In this document: positions 1-7,759 of the stretch, in pieces
Position numbering within the stretch: position 1 is the stretch's first letter
Layout of the letters: each line of letters opens with the position of its first letter
Source: Anaerolinea sp.
Lineage (GTDB): Bacteria; Chloroflexota; Anaerolineae; Anaerolineales; Anaerolineaceae
Reading direction: 5' to 3'
Assembly: GCA_029975965.1 (NCBI GenBank)
Contig: JARKOV010000113.1
Coordinates: forward strand, 1-61,316
Length of the DNA: 61,316 nt
The notes under the pieces: generated by a model
What the model saw: only the letters and a program-made list of their open reading frames with translations
The model's database searches: none
What the model was told of the DNA's origin: nothing
Translations under genes and position numbers: made by a program

Positions 1-244
1 CGCAAGGGTGTGGCATTCGAATCCCGTCTCCCGCTCTTTTCTTTTAACTCCCCGGAGACATTCGCGGGCACCCGCAAGGGTGTGGCATTCGAATCCCGTC
101 TCCCGCTCTTTTCTTTTAACTCCCCGGAGACATTCGCGGGCACCCGCAAGGGTGTGGCATTCGAATCCCGTCTCCCGCTCTTTTCTTTTAACACCCCGGA
201 GACATTCGCGGGCACCCGCAAGGGTGTGGCATCCGCATCCCGTC
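1..244. repeat. 72-bp direct tandem repeat, 3 full copies plus a partial
   Basis: Three head-to-tail copies of a 72-bp unit lie at 1-72, 73-144 and 145-216, followed by a decaying fourth copy to about 244. Copies differ by almost nothing (one T/A change near 193), so expansion is recent. Each unit contains the small inverted repeat GCGGGcacCCGC at the junction. The array touches the window edge and may continue upstream. The period is a multiple of three and lacks stops in some frames, so open frames with 24-residue repeats appear, but no ribosome binding site or recognisable protein supports translation. There are no spacers, so it is not CRISPR. Confidence 0.93.
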
Positions 245-290
245 GTCCACTTTCGTCTTCCAATCAAGGCTCACTTGCCAGCTTAAATAT

Positions 291-320
291 CTCCGCCCTC
301 TCGGCAAGGAGAGGGCGGAG
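291..320 (-). terminator. Hairpin terminator after the sugar permease operon
   Basis: A perfect 12-bp stem (CTCCGCCCTCTC paired with GAGAGGGCGGAG) with a 6-nt loop lies 20 bp beyond the stop codon of the 340-1209 permease. On the minus strand it is followed by an A/T-rich but not pure T stretch. It is the likely end of the operon that runs leftward from the LacI gene. Confidence 0.6.
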
Positions 321-339
321 CCGGAGCCAATGAGGCAGC

Positions 340-1209
340 CTATCCCTTTAACGCGCCGGCCAGCGTATTGACAAAATAGCGCTGCGTGTACGAATACAGC
401 AGCAAGGGTACGATTGCCGCCACGATCGCTGCCGCCGGGGTGACAAAGTTGGCGTACGGGTCGGCAAACCCGATCTGGCGGATGCGCGCGATCGCCACCA
501 TCAAAAGCTGCTTGTTGTTGTCGCTGATGATGAACTGCGGCCACAGCAGCGCGTTCCAGGCGCCGCGCAAGATCAGCGTGGCCACGACGCCGATGGCCGC
601 CTTGGAGTTGGGCATCACGATGCTGAAGAAGGTGCGGAATTCACCGGCGCCGTCCATGCGCGAGGCCTCAAGCATCTCGGTTGGGATGCTCAACATAAAC
701 TGGCGCATGAGGAATATGTTGAAGGCGCCTCCGCCGATGGTAGGCAAGATCAACCCCCAATAATTGTTGACCAGCCCCAGGTCGCGCAAGACCACGAAGC
801 TGGGCACCAGCATGGTTCCCAGGGGCAACAGCATCACCGCCAGCACGATGACGAAGAGCACGTTTCGCCCCGGAAAATGGAATTTCGCCAGCGCATACCC
901 AGCCAGCGCCGAGGTCAACGTGCCCAGCGCGGTGATTACCGCCGACGTCCACACCGAATTCCAGACATAATTCTGGAAATGATATTGCGTGATCATCAGC
1001 TCGTAAACGCGCAGCGTGAACCGGCGCGGAAAAGGCAGCAAGGAATTCATCGGAGCGTTGATGTCGTTAAACGTCCACGCCACGACCGACAGGAAAGGCC
1101 AGATGAAGAGGATCGCGATGATGGTGATCACCAGGGTGAGCAAGATGGCGTTCACCACACTGCGCCTGAAAACGGCAGGACGTGCAACGGTCACAGCTTG
1201 TGCGCCCAT
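340..1209 (-). CDS. Carbohydrate ABC transporter permease, MalG/LacG-like (CUT1)
   Basis: This is an inner-membrane permease half of a binding-protein-dependent sugar importer, 289 residues with about six hydrophobic segments. The cytoplasmic EAA loop that docks the ATPase is visible as EMLEASRMDGAGEFRTFFSIVMP, the form usual for MalG-type subunits. The start at 1209 is preferred over the upstream extension because GGAGGT lies 8 nt before this ATG and because it places the start just after the stop of the preceding permease (1212). It is the last gene of the operon with the partner permease and the binding protein. No ATP-binding subunit is nearby, so a shared MsmX/UgpC-type ATPase is presumed. 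The substrate is not fixed by sequence; context suggests plant oligosaccharides. Confidence 0.93.
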   Translation of the reverse strand: MGAQAVTVARPAVFRRSVVNAILLTLVITIIAILFIWPFLSVVAWTFNDINAPMNSLLPFPRRFTLRVYELMITQYHFQNYVWNSVWTSAVITALGTLTSALAGYALAKFHFPGRNVLFVIVLAVMLLPLGTMLVPSFVVLRDLGLVNNYWGLILPTIGGGAFNIFLMRQFMLSIPTEMLEASRMDGAGEFRTFFSIVMPNSKAAIGVVATLILRGAWNALLWPQFIISDNNKQLLMVAIARIRQIGFADPYANFVTPAAAIVAAIVPLLLYSYTQRYFVNTLAGALKG

Positions 1210-1211
1210 GG

Positions 1212-2153
1212 TTACTTCACCTCCCCGAAATTGAACAGTTTCAACTGGACCGCCGTGACCGCCACCGCAATCACAAAAACGATCCATCCCATCGCCGCGG
1301 CGTATCCCATGCGCATGCGGTCAAAGGCCGCCATGGTCATCCAGGGCAAGAAGAACCAGCCCTTCCCGCCGGGGCCGCCTCCCTCTCTGAACATGATGTA
1401 AGGGATATCGTAGACCGTCAACGAGCCGGCGGTGATCGTCACCGTGACGTAGGTGATCACCGGCAGAAGCAGCGGCAGCACGATGAAACGGAAACGCTGC
1501 CACTGGCTGGCGCCGTCTACCACCGAGGCTTCGATCACTTCCTTGTCGATCCCGCTCATCCCGGCGACGAAGAAGATGGCATGATTGCCCATCCACTGCC
1601 AGAAAGCGATCGAGAGCAACTGGGGCATGATGTACTCTGGGTACAACCCAAAGTTGATCCGCTCTGTGCCCCCCAGCAACAAATGAATCTCATTGGCCAG
1701 CCCGCGCGTCTCGCTGAAGAACCACGCCCCGATGACCGCGATGGTCACGCCGGGCAGCACGGAAGGCAAGAAGAAGAGCGTGCGGAAGAAGCCCTTGCCG
1801 TGCAACGAGGGGGAAGTCAGCGCCCAGGCCATGATCAGCGCCGCCGGAATCTGGGTCAGCAGGCTTCCCAGGGTAAAGCGCACGAAGTTGATCGCCGAAT
1901 TGCCAAAGCGCCAATCGTTGGTCAGCGCTTCGACGTAGTTCTCCACCCCAACCCATTCCCACTGGTTGGAATAGCCCACCGATTCCTGAAAGCCCATGAT
2001 GATCGCCCGGATCATTGGATAAAAAGTGAAGATGGCAAAGGTGATGAAAAACGGGGCGACGAACACGTAAGGAATCCAGCGGCGCTGGTCTTTAATAAAA
2101 CGCACAAAGCCGGAAGGTCTTTTATGTGGAACAGACAGGGTGGCACTGGCCAT
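1212..2153 (-). CDS. Sugar ABC transporter permease, MalF/LacF-like (CUT1)
   Basis: This 313-residue membrane protein begins with a short basic N-terminus (RFIKDQRRWIPYVFVAPFF) typical of MalF/UgpA permeases and has six predicted membrane segments. The ATPase-docking EAA loop reads EVIEASVVDGASQWQRFRFIVLP. It forms the heterodimeric channel with the MalG-like protein encoded 2 nt downstream and receives substrate from the lipoprotein encoded upstream (2235-3587). Order and spacing show one transcription unit. The family assignment is firm; the sugar transported is inferred only from the neighbouring xylanase. Confidence 0.93.
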   Translation of the reverse strand: MASATLSVPHKRPSGFVRFIKDQRRWIPYVFVAPFFITFAIFTFYPMIRAIIMGFQESVGYSNQWEWVGVENYVEALTNDWRFGNSAINFVRFTLGSLLTQIPAALIMAWALTSPSLHGKGFFRTLFFLPSVLPGVTIAVIGAWFFSETRGLANEIHLLLGGTERINFGLYPEYIMPQLLSIAFWQWMGNHAIFFVAGMSGIDKEVIEASVVDGASQWQRFRFIVLPLLLPVITYVTVTITAGSLTVYDIPYIMFREGGGPGGKGWFFLPWMTMAAFDRMRMGYAAAMGWIVFVIAVAVTAVQLKLFNFGEVK

Positions 2154-2234
2154 GGCTCATCCTCCAGATGGATTGGCGGGGAGAGGAGATATTCCCCTCT
2201 CCCCTGTCATGCTTACACCAATACCGAAAGCAGC

Positions 2235-3587
2235 TTACTCGTTCTTCGAGATCGTATCCAGGGCGTTCGCCTCCGCCGTCTTGATCGCCTCGTCCAGCGA
2301 GAGCGAGCCGGCCCAAACCAGCGATTGCTGCTCGCCCCAGGCCGCCGAGATCAACGGAGTCTTCCAGTTCTCAGTATACTTCGGAAGGTCCAGAGCCGCT
2401 TCGATGAAGATCGACCCCACGGCCTGCCCGCCCAAAATCACCTCGCCCTGCTTGTAGATATCGCTATCCCAGGCGGCTTTCACGGGCGGCAGAATGCCGG
2501 TGTCGTTGAAGCGCTGATCGAGCTGCTTATTGCCGTTCTCGAAGTAAACATACAGCAGCACCTCGAGCGCTTTTTCGCCGATTTGCGACAACTTCGGGAC
2601 GGACGCCGCAGTGCCACCCCAGCTGCCGGTGCGGCAGTCGTCGGCGGCAAAGTATGGGATGCGCGCAACCTTGAGCGGAGCGTTGGCGGTAAATTCGGCG
2701 TCATCCTTCAACCCCTGCTTGTAGATGCCGTAGAACCAGTCGGGGATGAATTGGGTCATGGTCTGGCCGGATTTCATCAAGGCGACGTTGTTGCTCCAGT
2801 CGATCTCGGTCCAGTAGTCCTTGAATTTGAGCCAGGTCTCGGTCGCCTCTTTAAAGGCCGGCGTGGTCAACTGCGACTCGCCCGCTTCGTTGGTCCACCA
2901 GATGCCTTTCTGAAGCATCATCGAGCCGTAGGTAGCGCAGCTCAGGCAGTCGTACAGCGCGATGCGCGGGCTCCCATCGGGCATGCTCTTATCCAGCTTG
3001 CTCATCGCCGCCAGCAAATCATCATAAGTCTGGACGGTGGCCATGTCGACGTCGAACTTCTTCCACTCGGTGTCGTTGTAGATCATGATGATGGGGTGCA
3101 CATCGTGCGGCGCGCCGTATTTCTTGCCATCCTTCGAATAGCGGGCAAAGCGATTTTCCAACACCGCCGCGCCGTAGGGCCCGCTGGCCAGAGCATCGTC
3201 GAGCGCCACGAACGGAATGACCTTATCATCACCCTTGAGGAACTTGACGATATCCTCGGCATTCTGCTCGATGATGTCCGGGAATCCGCTGCCTGCCATC
3301 AGGGTGGTCGGGAACTTCTTGGTCATGGCGTCCCGGCTCAGCAGCTCGTAGGTGATCTGGATGTTGAACTTCTCCTCGAACTCAGCCTTCCTGGCATCAT
3401 ACTCCGGCTTGTGGTTCTCCGCCTGGAACCAGAAGAGCAGCGGAGTTGGCCCGGTGCTGGCAGGCTCGGTTGTCGTATCCGTCTGCCCGCCAGTCGCTGC
3501 GCCAGGCTGGCAGGCGGCCAAAAGCACGCCGCCGCTCACCAGGCCAGCAGTTTTCAAAAAATCACGACGACTCAACTTCGTTTCCAT
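2235..3587 (-). CDS. Extracellular sugar-binding lipoprotein (SBP family 1), Tat-type signal
   Basis: A 450-residue substrate-binding protein that delivers sugar to the two permeases encoded downstream. The N-terminus carries SRRDFLKTAGLV, a twin-arginine motif, followed by a lipobox LLAAC, so export may be through Tat with lipid anchoring. The body matches the family 1 extracellular binding protein fold (FNIQITYELL near the start, aromatic-rich binding cleft, YVYFENGNKQLDQRFNDTGILPP near the end). The ATG at 3587 is chosen because GGAGG lies about 9 nt upstream and because it puts the signal peptide at the true N-terminus; the open frame extends 33 codons further without support. It is first of the transporter triplet, separated by 123 bp from a second binding protein gene. 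Confidence 0.93.
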   Translation of the reverse strand: METKLSRRDFLKTAGLVSGGVLLAACQPGAATGGQTDTTTEPASTGPTPLLFWFQAENHKPEYDARKAEFEEKFNIQITYELLSRDAMTKKFPTTLMAGSGFPDIIEQNAEDIVKFLKGDDKVIPFVALDDALASGPYGAAVLENRFARYSKDGKKYGAPHDVHPIIMIYNDTEWKKFDVDMATVQTYDDLLAAMSKLDKSMPDGSPRIALYDCLSCATYGSMMLQKGIWWTNEAGESQLTTPAFKEATETWLKFKDYWTEIDWSNNVALMKSGQTMTQFIPDWFYGIYKQGLKDDAEFTANAPLKVARIPYFAADDCRTGSWGGTAASVPKLSQIGEKALEVLLYVYFENGNKQLDQRFNDTGILPPVKAAWDSDIYKQGEVILGGQAVGSIFIEAALDLPKYTENWKTPLISAAWGEQQSLVWAGSLSLDEAIKTAEANALDTISKNE

Positions 3588-3710
3588 TTCAGACAGCCTC
3601 CACAAAAATCGATTATGATCCATTGCGCTCAATTTCTCACCGACGGCTCGAAATGAGCGAACAACACCTTTTCTCAACGATTGCATCTCCTCCTCTCTGT
3701 TTTCTATAGA

Positions 3711-5108
3711 TCAAGCGATCCGGTTGATACGGTTTTCAAAACTGGTAAGCAAATTCTCCAGGTTATCGCGACCTCTCCAATAAGCCTCCTCAAGCTCGCT
3801 CCAAACCGTCTGGAGGAGTTCGGGGTCGATGTAGGGGCTGAAAGGCTGGCGGGTGACAGCTCCATGGTCGACGACCGCCTCCACTCGCCCCGCGAGTTGC
3901 TTTTGCCAGCCCAACGAGCCGGGCAGCGCGGACAGGTGGCTGCGCAGCGCGGCAAGCCCGACGCCTTTGCGCGCGCGCTCACCCGCTGGCTCGCCGGCGC
4001 ATTGCCATTCGATGAAGCGCCAGGCCGCCTGTGGGTGGCGAGCCATCGCCGGCAGGGTGTACGCCAGCCCTTTGTGGCTCGGGTTGGCATCCAGCGGACC
4101 GTAGGCGGGAGCGGGCAGGACCAGCACCTCGTCATCAGACACCTGGCTGCCCGCAATCTTGCTGCCCAGGCCGAGCCCTTGAAGGGTGGCTACCGCCTGG
4201 CCCTGCAGCCAGTCCAGCTCCGCCGAGCTGCCCGACACAAAGGAAACCAGCGTGGGCGGCAGCGAAGCGTTTTCATCCGCCAGGCAGTCGCAGGAGATCA
4301 GGTTACCGGCTACCGCAGCGGTCGCCAGCTTGACCGGCAGCCCACCCTCCAGCTTCCACTCCTCGATCCAGCGCACCAGCGCCACGAAATCCGCCTGAGA
4401 TGCCAGCGCCAACCGCCTGCCGTCCTGGCTGAAAACCTGCAGATCGGGCGATACGGTCGCCGCCAGCCAGGCCAGCTCCTGCCAGCCGATCTCGAAGTCG
4501 GTACCGAATATCTCAACCTGACCGTCAGCGCCGCTGGTCAGACGTTTCGATAACCCGCGCCAATCCGACAGGGTCGGCGCCTGGGCCGGGTCCGGAAGAT
4601 CCAACCCAGCCTGCTGCCACAGGCGCCGGTTCACCCAGACAAAATAATCCGGCGACCATTCCGCCATCAGGCCAAAGCGCTCTCCCGCATAGGTCAACTG
4701 GTCGTTGACCTCGAACAGGTCATTCGGCTCGATCTGCTGGCTGGCAGACAGGAAAAAATCGATCCCTTGCAGGAGGGCCTGCTGAGCCAGCCAGGGCACT
4801 TCACCGGCTTTGAGGCAGGCCACATCCAGCGCCTCGCCCGCGGCGGCCATTTCAAACAAGCGGCTTCGCTCGGGGCGAAGGACGCTGAGCGATGCGATTC
4901 CGAACTGGCGGAGCGCTTCTGCCGCGAATTCCTCAGCTCGCGCCATCACCACCAGGTCGACCCGCTCCGCCTGCGCCGGCACCGCATACCGATCTGTTTC
5001 TCCGGCAGAGCAGCCGGCCAGCACAACCCCCGCCCCGGCGGTCAGCGCCGCCCGAAGAAATTGTCGCCGTGACAGGCGCTGCTTAACCAGGATTGGCCGC
5101 GCGCTCAC
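3711..5108 (-). CDS. Second substrate-binding lipoprotein, translationally coupled to LacI
   Basis: A 465-residue lipoprotein related to extracellular solute-binding proteins but poor in typical family motifs. It starts with a Tat-like SRRQFLRAALTAGAG, then the lipobox VVLAGC. The best start is the GTG at 5108: it overlaps the LacI stop by four bases (GTGA) and is preceded by GGGGAGG, so the two are translationally coupled. Residues such as WSPDYFVWVNRRLWQQAGLDLP and HPQAAWRFIEWQCAG resemble the domain-hinge and C-terminal helices of SBP_bac_1 proteins. Having two different binding proteins in one operon with a single permease pair suggests either two substrates or a sensor role. Function beyond binding is not evident. 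Confidence 0.85.
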   Translation of the reverse strand: MSARPILVKQRLSRRQFLRAALTAGAGVVLAGCSAGETDRYAVPAQAERVDLVVMARAEEFAAEALRQFGIASLSVLRPERSRLFEMAAAGEALDVACLKAGEVPWLAQQALLQGIDFFLSASQQIEPNDLFEVNDQLTYAGERFGLMAEWSPDYFVWVNRRLWQQAGLDLPDPAQAPTLSDWRGLSKRLTSGADGQVEIFGTDFEIGWQELAWLAATVSPDLQVFSQDGRRLALASQADFVALVRWIEEWKLEGGLPVKLATAAVAGNLISCDCLADENASLPPTLVSFVSGSSAELDWLQGQAVATLQGLGLGSKIAGSQVSDDEVLVLPAPAYGPLDANPSHKGLAYTLPAMARHPQAAWRFIEWQCAGEPAGERARKGVGLAALRSHLSALPGSLGWQKQLAGRVEAVVDHGAVTRQPFSPYIDPELLQTVWSELEEAYWRGRDNLENLLTSFENRINRIA

Positions 5109-6142
5109 GATCGCCTCCCCGGCGCGCAGCACGAGTCGCGCACGATCAGCTCGGTCGGCAGCTCGATTTTTTGCCCGGTGTAAGCCGGGTTGGTCAAGAG
5201 CTCCAGCAGCATCTGGGTCGCCACGCGACCCATCTGCTGCAGCGGCTGGCGGACGGTGGTGAGGGCAGGATGGGCAAAATTCGCCTGGGGAACGTCGTCG
5301 AACCCAATCACCGAGACGTCTTCCGGAATGCGCAGCCCCTGCGAGCGAATGCCGTCCATCGCGCCGATCGCCATCATATCGTTGGTGGCGAAGATCGCCG
5401 TCGGCGGGTTCTCCAGCTCGAGCAGCCGCCTGGCCCCGTTGAACCCGTCGACCTGGTGGAAAGTCCCTTCGACCACCAGTTGCGGGTCGATGGGAAGATG
5501 GTTCATTTTCAGCGCTTCCTGATGCCCGGCTAGCCGGTCGACCACGCAAGCCATTTCTCTCCAGCCGGTGATGAAACCGATCCGGGTGTGGCCCAGGTGG
5601 ATCAGGTATTCGGTGGCATGAAATGCCCCTTGCCAGTTCGCGGCGCTGACCGAGGGGTAGCTGGCCGACTTTTCACAATGATCGATCATCACGAAGGGAA
5701 AATTGCGCCGGGTAAAATCTTCGAAGTAATTGCGGAAGAAATGCGGCAGCACCAACAAGACGCCGTCCGACAGCCCACCAGTGACCTGGCCGATGTAAGA
5801 AGCTTCTTTGGCTTCCTGGCGGTGGGCGGTGTAGAGCACCATATCGTACCCGGCCACCTGCAACTCGGCGTCGATCCCCTGCAAAATCTCGCTCAGGTAG
5901 CTGTTGCCGCTGCCGAAATCAGGCACCATCACCCCGATCACCCTGGAACGGATGCCCGCCAGCTTGCGCGCGTGAAAATTGGCCTGGTAACCAAGCCGCT
6001 CCATGACCTCGCGGATTTTCGCCTTGGTCTCGTCTTTGATATGCGGGTCGTCATTCATCGCCCTCGACACCGTGCTGTAAGACACACCAGCCTCCGCAGC
6101 GACGTCGAAAATGGTGACCTGTTTACGGCCAGCAACCGGCAT
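5105..6142 (-). CDS. LacI-family transcriptional regulator 1
   Basis: A 345-residue repressor. The N-terminal helix-turn-helix reads [22 protein letters not shown], followed by the hinge helix [18 protein letters not shown] and a periplasmic-binding-protein-like effector domain ending in [20 protein letters not shown]. The recognition helix (YSTVSR) is identical to that of the second LacI protein encoded at 6432-7472, so both should bind the same palindrome. It is first in the operon with two sugar-binding lipoproteins and two permeases, and its own promoter carries a perfect operator (6317-6334), which indicates autoregulation. The likely effector is a xylan- or plant-derived sugar, by context only. 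Confidence 0.95.
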   Translation of the reverse strand: MPVAGRKQVTIFDVAAEAGVSYSTVSRAMNDDPHIKDETKAKIREVMERLGYQANFHARKLAGIRSRVIGVMVPDFGSGNSYLSEILQGIDAELQVAGYDMVLYTAHRQEAKEASYIGQVTGGLSDGVLLVLPHFFRNYFEDFTRRNFPFVMIDHCEKSASYPSVSAANWQGAFHATEYLIHLGHTRIGFITGWREMACVVDRLAGHQEALKMNHLPIDPQLVVEGTFHQVDGFNGARRLLELENPPTAIFATNDMMAIGAMDGIRSQGLRIPEDVSVIGFDDVPQANFAHPALTTVRQPLQQMGRVATQMLLELLTNPAYTGQKIELPTELIVRDSCCAPGRRS

Positions 6143-6177
6143 GCAGAACCTCGCTCTTCAAAGCTGCAATGAACCAA

Positions 6178-6196
6178 AATTCAAGCGGTTGAAATT
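6178..6196. promoter_or_regulatory. LacI operator, promoter-distal (imperfect)
   Basis: The sequence AATTCAAGCGGTTGAAATT lies 36 bp upstream of the LacI-1 start codon, within its leader. It matches the perfect operator at 6317-6334 except for one central base. A downstream auxiliary operator here would allow DNA looping with the two sites to its right. Confidence 0.7.
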
Positions 6197-6316
6197 TCAG
6201 TTTAAATTCGTTAACTCGCCAATAAACAGGTCAAACTTTAACCGTTTTTGGTCAATTTTATGGAAATTCTACCTGTAACGAGGTCTACCCGGAGGTTTTG
6301 AGCGGCTTCGATGATG

Positions 6317-6334
6317 ATTTCAAGCGCTTGAAAT
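6317..6334. promoter_or_regulatory. LacI operator, perfect 18-bp palindrome
   Basis: ATTTCAAGCGCTTGAAAT is an exact palindrome with the central CG typical of LacI/GalR operators. It begins one base after the -10 box of the LacI-1 promoter, so bound repressor would cover the transcription start. Confidence 0.9.
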
Positions 6335-6335
6335 T

Positions 6336-6364
6336 ATCATAGCAAAATTTTATAGCAGAGTCAA
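6336..6364 (-). promoter_or_regulatory. Promoter of the lacI-transporter operon
   Basis: Reading leftward, TTGACT (6364-6359) and TATGAT (6341-6336) are separated by exactly 17 bp, a near-consensus housekeeping promoter. Transcription should start near 6329, inside the palindromic operator, giving a leader of about 190 nt before the LacI-1 start codon. Confidence 0.85.
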
Positions 6365-6379
6365 TACATTTCCAGCATG

Positions 6380-6398
6380 AATTTAAAGCGCTTGAATT
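6380..6398. promoter_or_regulatory. LacI operator upstream of the -35 box
   Basis: AATTTAAAGCGCTTGAATT carries the same AAGCGCTT core as the main operator and lies 16 bp upstream of the -35 hexamer. The 63-bp centre-to-centre distance from the main operator is about six helical turns, suitable for looping or side-by-side repressor tetramers. Confidence 0.8.
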
Positions 6399-6431
6399 AT
6401 TATAAGAGGCTCAGCTGCCTCTCCCCAAGGC

Positions 6432-7472
6432 TTATAGGGAAGGAGCCGGCGGAGCGCACGAATCGCGGATGACCAACTCCGTGGGCAGGTCGATTTTACG
6501 GCCCGCAAAGCTCTCGTCGCGGATCATGTCGATCAGCATTTGGGTTGCCAGCCGCCCCATTTGCTGCAACGGCTGCCGCACCGTGGTCAGCGCCGGGTGC
6601 GAGTAAGCGGCCTGGGGAATATCGTCGAAACCGACGATCGAGATATCCTCCGGAACGCGCTTGCCACGCAGGCGCACTGCGTCCAGCGCGCCGAATGCCA
6701 TCATGTCGTTGGAGGCCAGGATCGCGGTGGGTGGCGCGGCTAAATCGAGCAGCAGATTTGCACCCCGATAACCGTCCGGTTGGGCAAACGAGCCTTCAAT
6801 TACCAGGCTTGGGTCATCTGGCAGGTGGTGCGCTTTTAATGCATCCCGATAGCCCGCCAGCCTTTCACGCGCCGATTCCATGTCATTCCAGCCCTTGATC
6901 AAGCCAATCCGTCGGTGACCCAGGCGGATCAGGTACTCGGTCGCCTGGTACATCCCCTGCCAGTTGGCTGCGCCGATGGACGGGTAATTGGAATTGCGCT
7001 CCTGCTGGTCGATCAACACGAATGGAAATTTGCGCCTGGTCAGGCTCTCGATGTAGGAATCCACAAAGCGCGCCAGCACCAGCAGCACCCCGTTCGCCAA
7101 TCCACCCGTCACCTGGCCGATGTAAGAGGTCTCCTTCACCTCCTGGCGGTGGGCGGTGTACAGCACCATATCGTAGCCGGTCAATTGCAATTCGGCGTCG
7201 ATGCCCTGAAGAATTTCACTCAGGTAGCTGTTTCCACCGCCGAAATCCGGCACCATCACCCCAATCACCGTCGAGCGGATGCCGGCCAGCTTGCGGGCAT
7301 GGTAATTGGCCACGTAGCCCAACTGGCCGATCACCTGGCGCACTTTCTCCTTCGTCTTCTGCTTAATGCGCGGATCGTCGTTGATCACCCGCGAAACCGT
7401 GCTGTAAGAGACGCCCGCTTCTGCGGCCACGTCAAAGATCGTCACCTTTTTGTTGTTATTCGATCCAGCCAT
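6432..7472 (-). CDS. LacI-family transcriptional regulator 2 (paralogue of regulator 1)
   Basis: A 346-residue LacI/GalR repressor with helix-turn-helix [22 protein letters not shown] and effector domain. It is strongly similar to the protein encoded at 5105-6142 throughout (shared runs such as [10 protein letters not shown] and GVLLVL), so the pair arose by tandem duplication. The ATG at 7472 is selected because AGGAGG precedes it and because the helix-turn-helix must lie at the N-terminus; the open frame extends 33 codons upstream. It is transcribed away from the GH10 xylanase gene, whose promoter carries the same CAAGCGCTTG operator. The two proteins differ most in the sugar-binding cleft and may respond to different ligands while sharing operators. 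Confidence 0.95.
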   Translation of the reverse strand: MAGSNNNKKVTIFDVAAEAGVSYSTVSRVINDDPRIKQKTKEKVRQVIGQLGYVANYHARKLAGIRSTVIGVMVPDFGGGNSYLSEILQGIDAELQLTGYDMVLYTAHRQEVKETSYIGQVTGGLANGVLLVLARFVDSYIESLTRRKFPFVLIDQQERNSNYPSIGAANWQGMYQATEYLIRLGHRRIGLIKGWNDMESARERLAGYRDALKAHHLPDDPSLVIEGSFAQPDGYRGANLLLDLAAPPTAILASNDMMAFGALDAVRLRGKRVPEDISIVGFDDIPQAAYSHPALTTVRQPLQQMGRLATQMLIDMIRDESFAGRKIDLPTELVIRDSCAPPAPSL

Positions 7473-7502
7473 CTTGCCTCCTGGATTGTTAATACTGTTT
7501 AC

Positions 7503-7610
7503 GTAACCACTCAGCCAGAGGTTCAACAGGCTCAGGATTGAGGTGCTTGCGGGTGCGAAGCCCGCAATCACCTCAAGTTCGGGGACTTCACCTCTACCCG
7601 CCGAGCAGTA
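7503..7610. repeat. F1 palindromic intergenic repeat, copy a (with internal hairpin)
   Basis: The left arm GTAACCACTCAGCCAGAGG (7503-7521) and the right arm CCTCTACCCGCCGAGCAGT (7591-7609) are those of the F1 family seen at 11215, 36024 and 53140. This copy is longer because an extra nested hairpin, TTGAGGTG...CACCTCAA with GCGGG/CCCGC inside (7538-7576), sits in its centre. It lies in the leader between LacI-2 and GH10 and is followed directly by an F2 hairpin. Confidence 0.8.
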
Positions 7611-7616
7611 TATTCA

Positions 7617-7646
7617 ATAGAGTGCGGGCTTTGCCCCGCATTCTAT
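7617..7646. repeat. F2 hairpin repeat, copy a
   Basis: ATAGAGTGCGGGC and GCCCCGCATTCTAT form a 13-bp stem with a TTT loop. The GGGCtttGCCCC core is that of the F2 copies at 14151, 53099 and 55701. It abuts F1 copy a and is followed by AAAATTGACACCTAATCC, a version of the tail seen after other copies. Confidence 0.75.
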
Positions 7647-7690
7647 AGAAAATTGACACCTAATCCACTCCTGTGCAGCCGGCGCCTCAT

Positions 7691-7719
7691 TTTTCAAGCG
7701 CTTGATATACAATCATAAT
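7691..7719 (+). promoter_or_regulatory. GH10 promoter overlapped by a LacI operator
   Basis: The operator half-sites TTTCAAGCGCTTGATA occupy 7692-7707. A plausible promoter is TTTTCA (7691-7696), 17-bp spacer, CATAAT (7714-7719), so the operator would block the -35 region and spacer. The core CAAGCGCTTG is identical to the perfect operator of the LacI-1 promoter, which places the xylanase in the same regulon. Confidence 0.75.
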
Positions 7720-7759
7720 AGGTAATAGACAAAAATACCACCGGATGGGAGAAATTGCC

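Noticed and set aside
1..244. CRISPR array
   Set aside because: Units are directly adjacent and identical with no unique spacers, and no cas genes are present.
8..333. Overlapping open frames with 24-residue repeats across the tandem array
   Set aside because: The period of 72 is a multiple of three, so all frames without stops stay open by chance. There is no ribosome binding site or known domain, and the frames overlap each other.
1182..3656. Long open frame (824 codons) on the plus strand
   Set aside because: It runs opposite to the permease and binding-protein genes, which have clear domains and ribosome sites. It is a shadow of G/C-rich codon usage.
5109..5549. N-terminal extension of the second binding lipoprotein
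   Set aside because: It reads through the LacI gene in another frame and would place the signal peptide internally. The GTG at 5108 with GTGA overlap is better.
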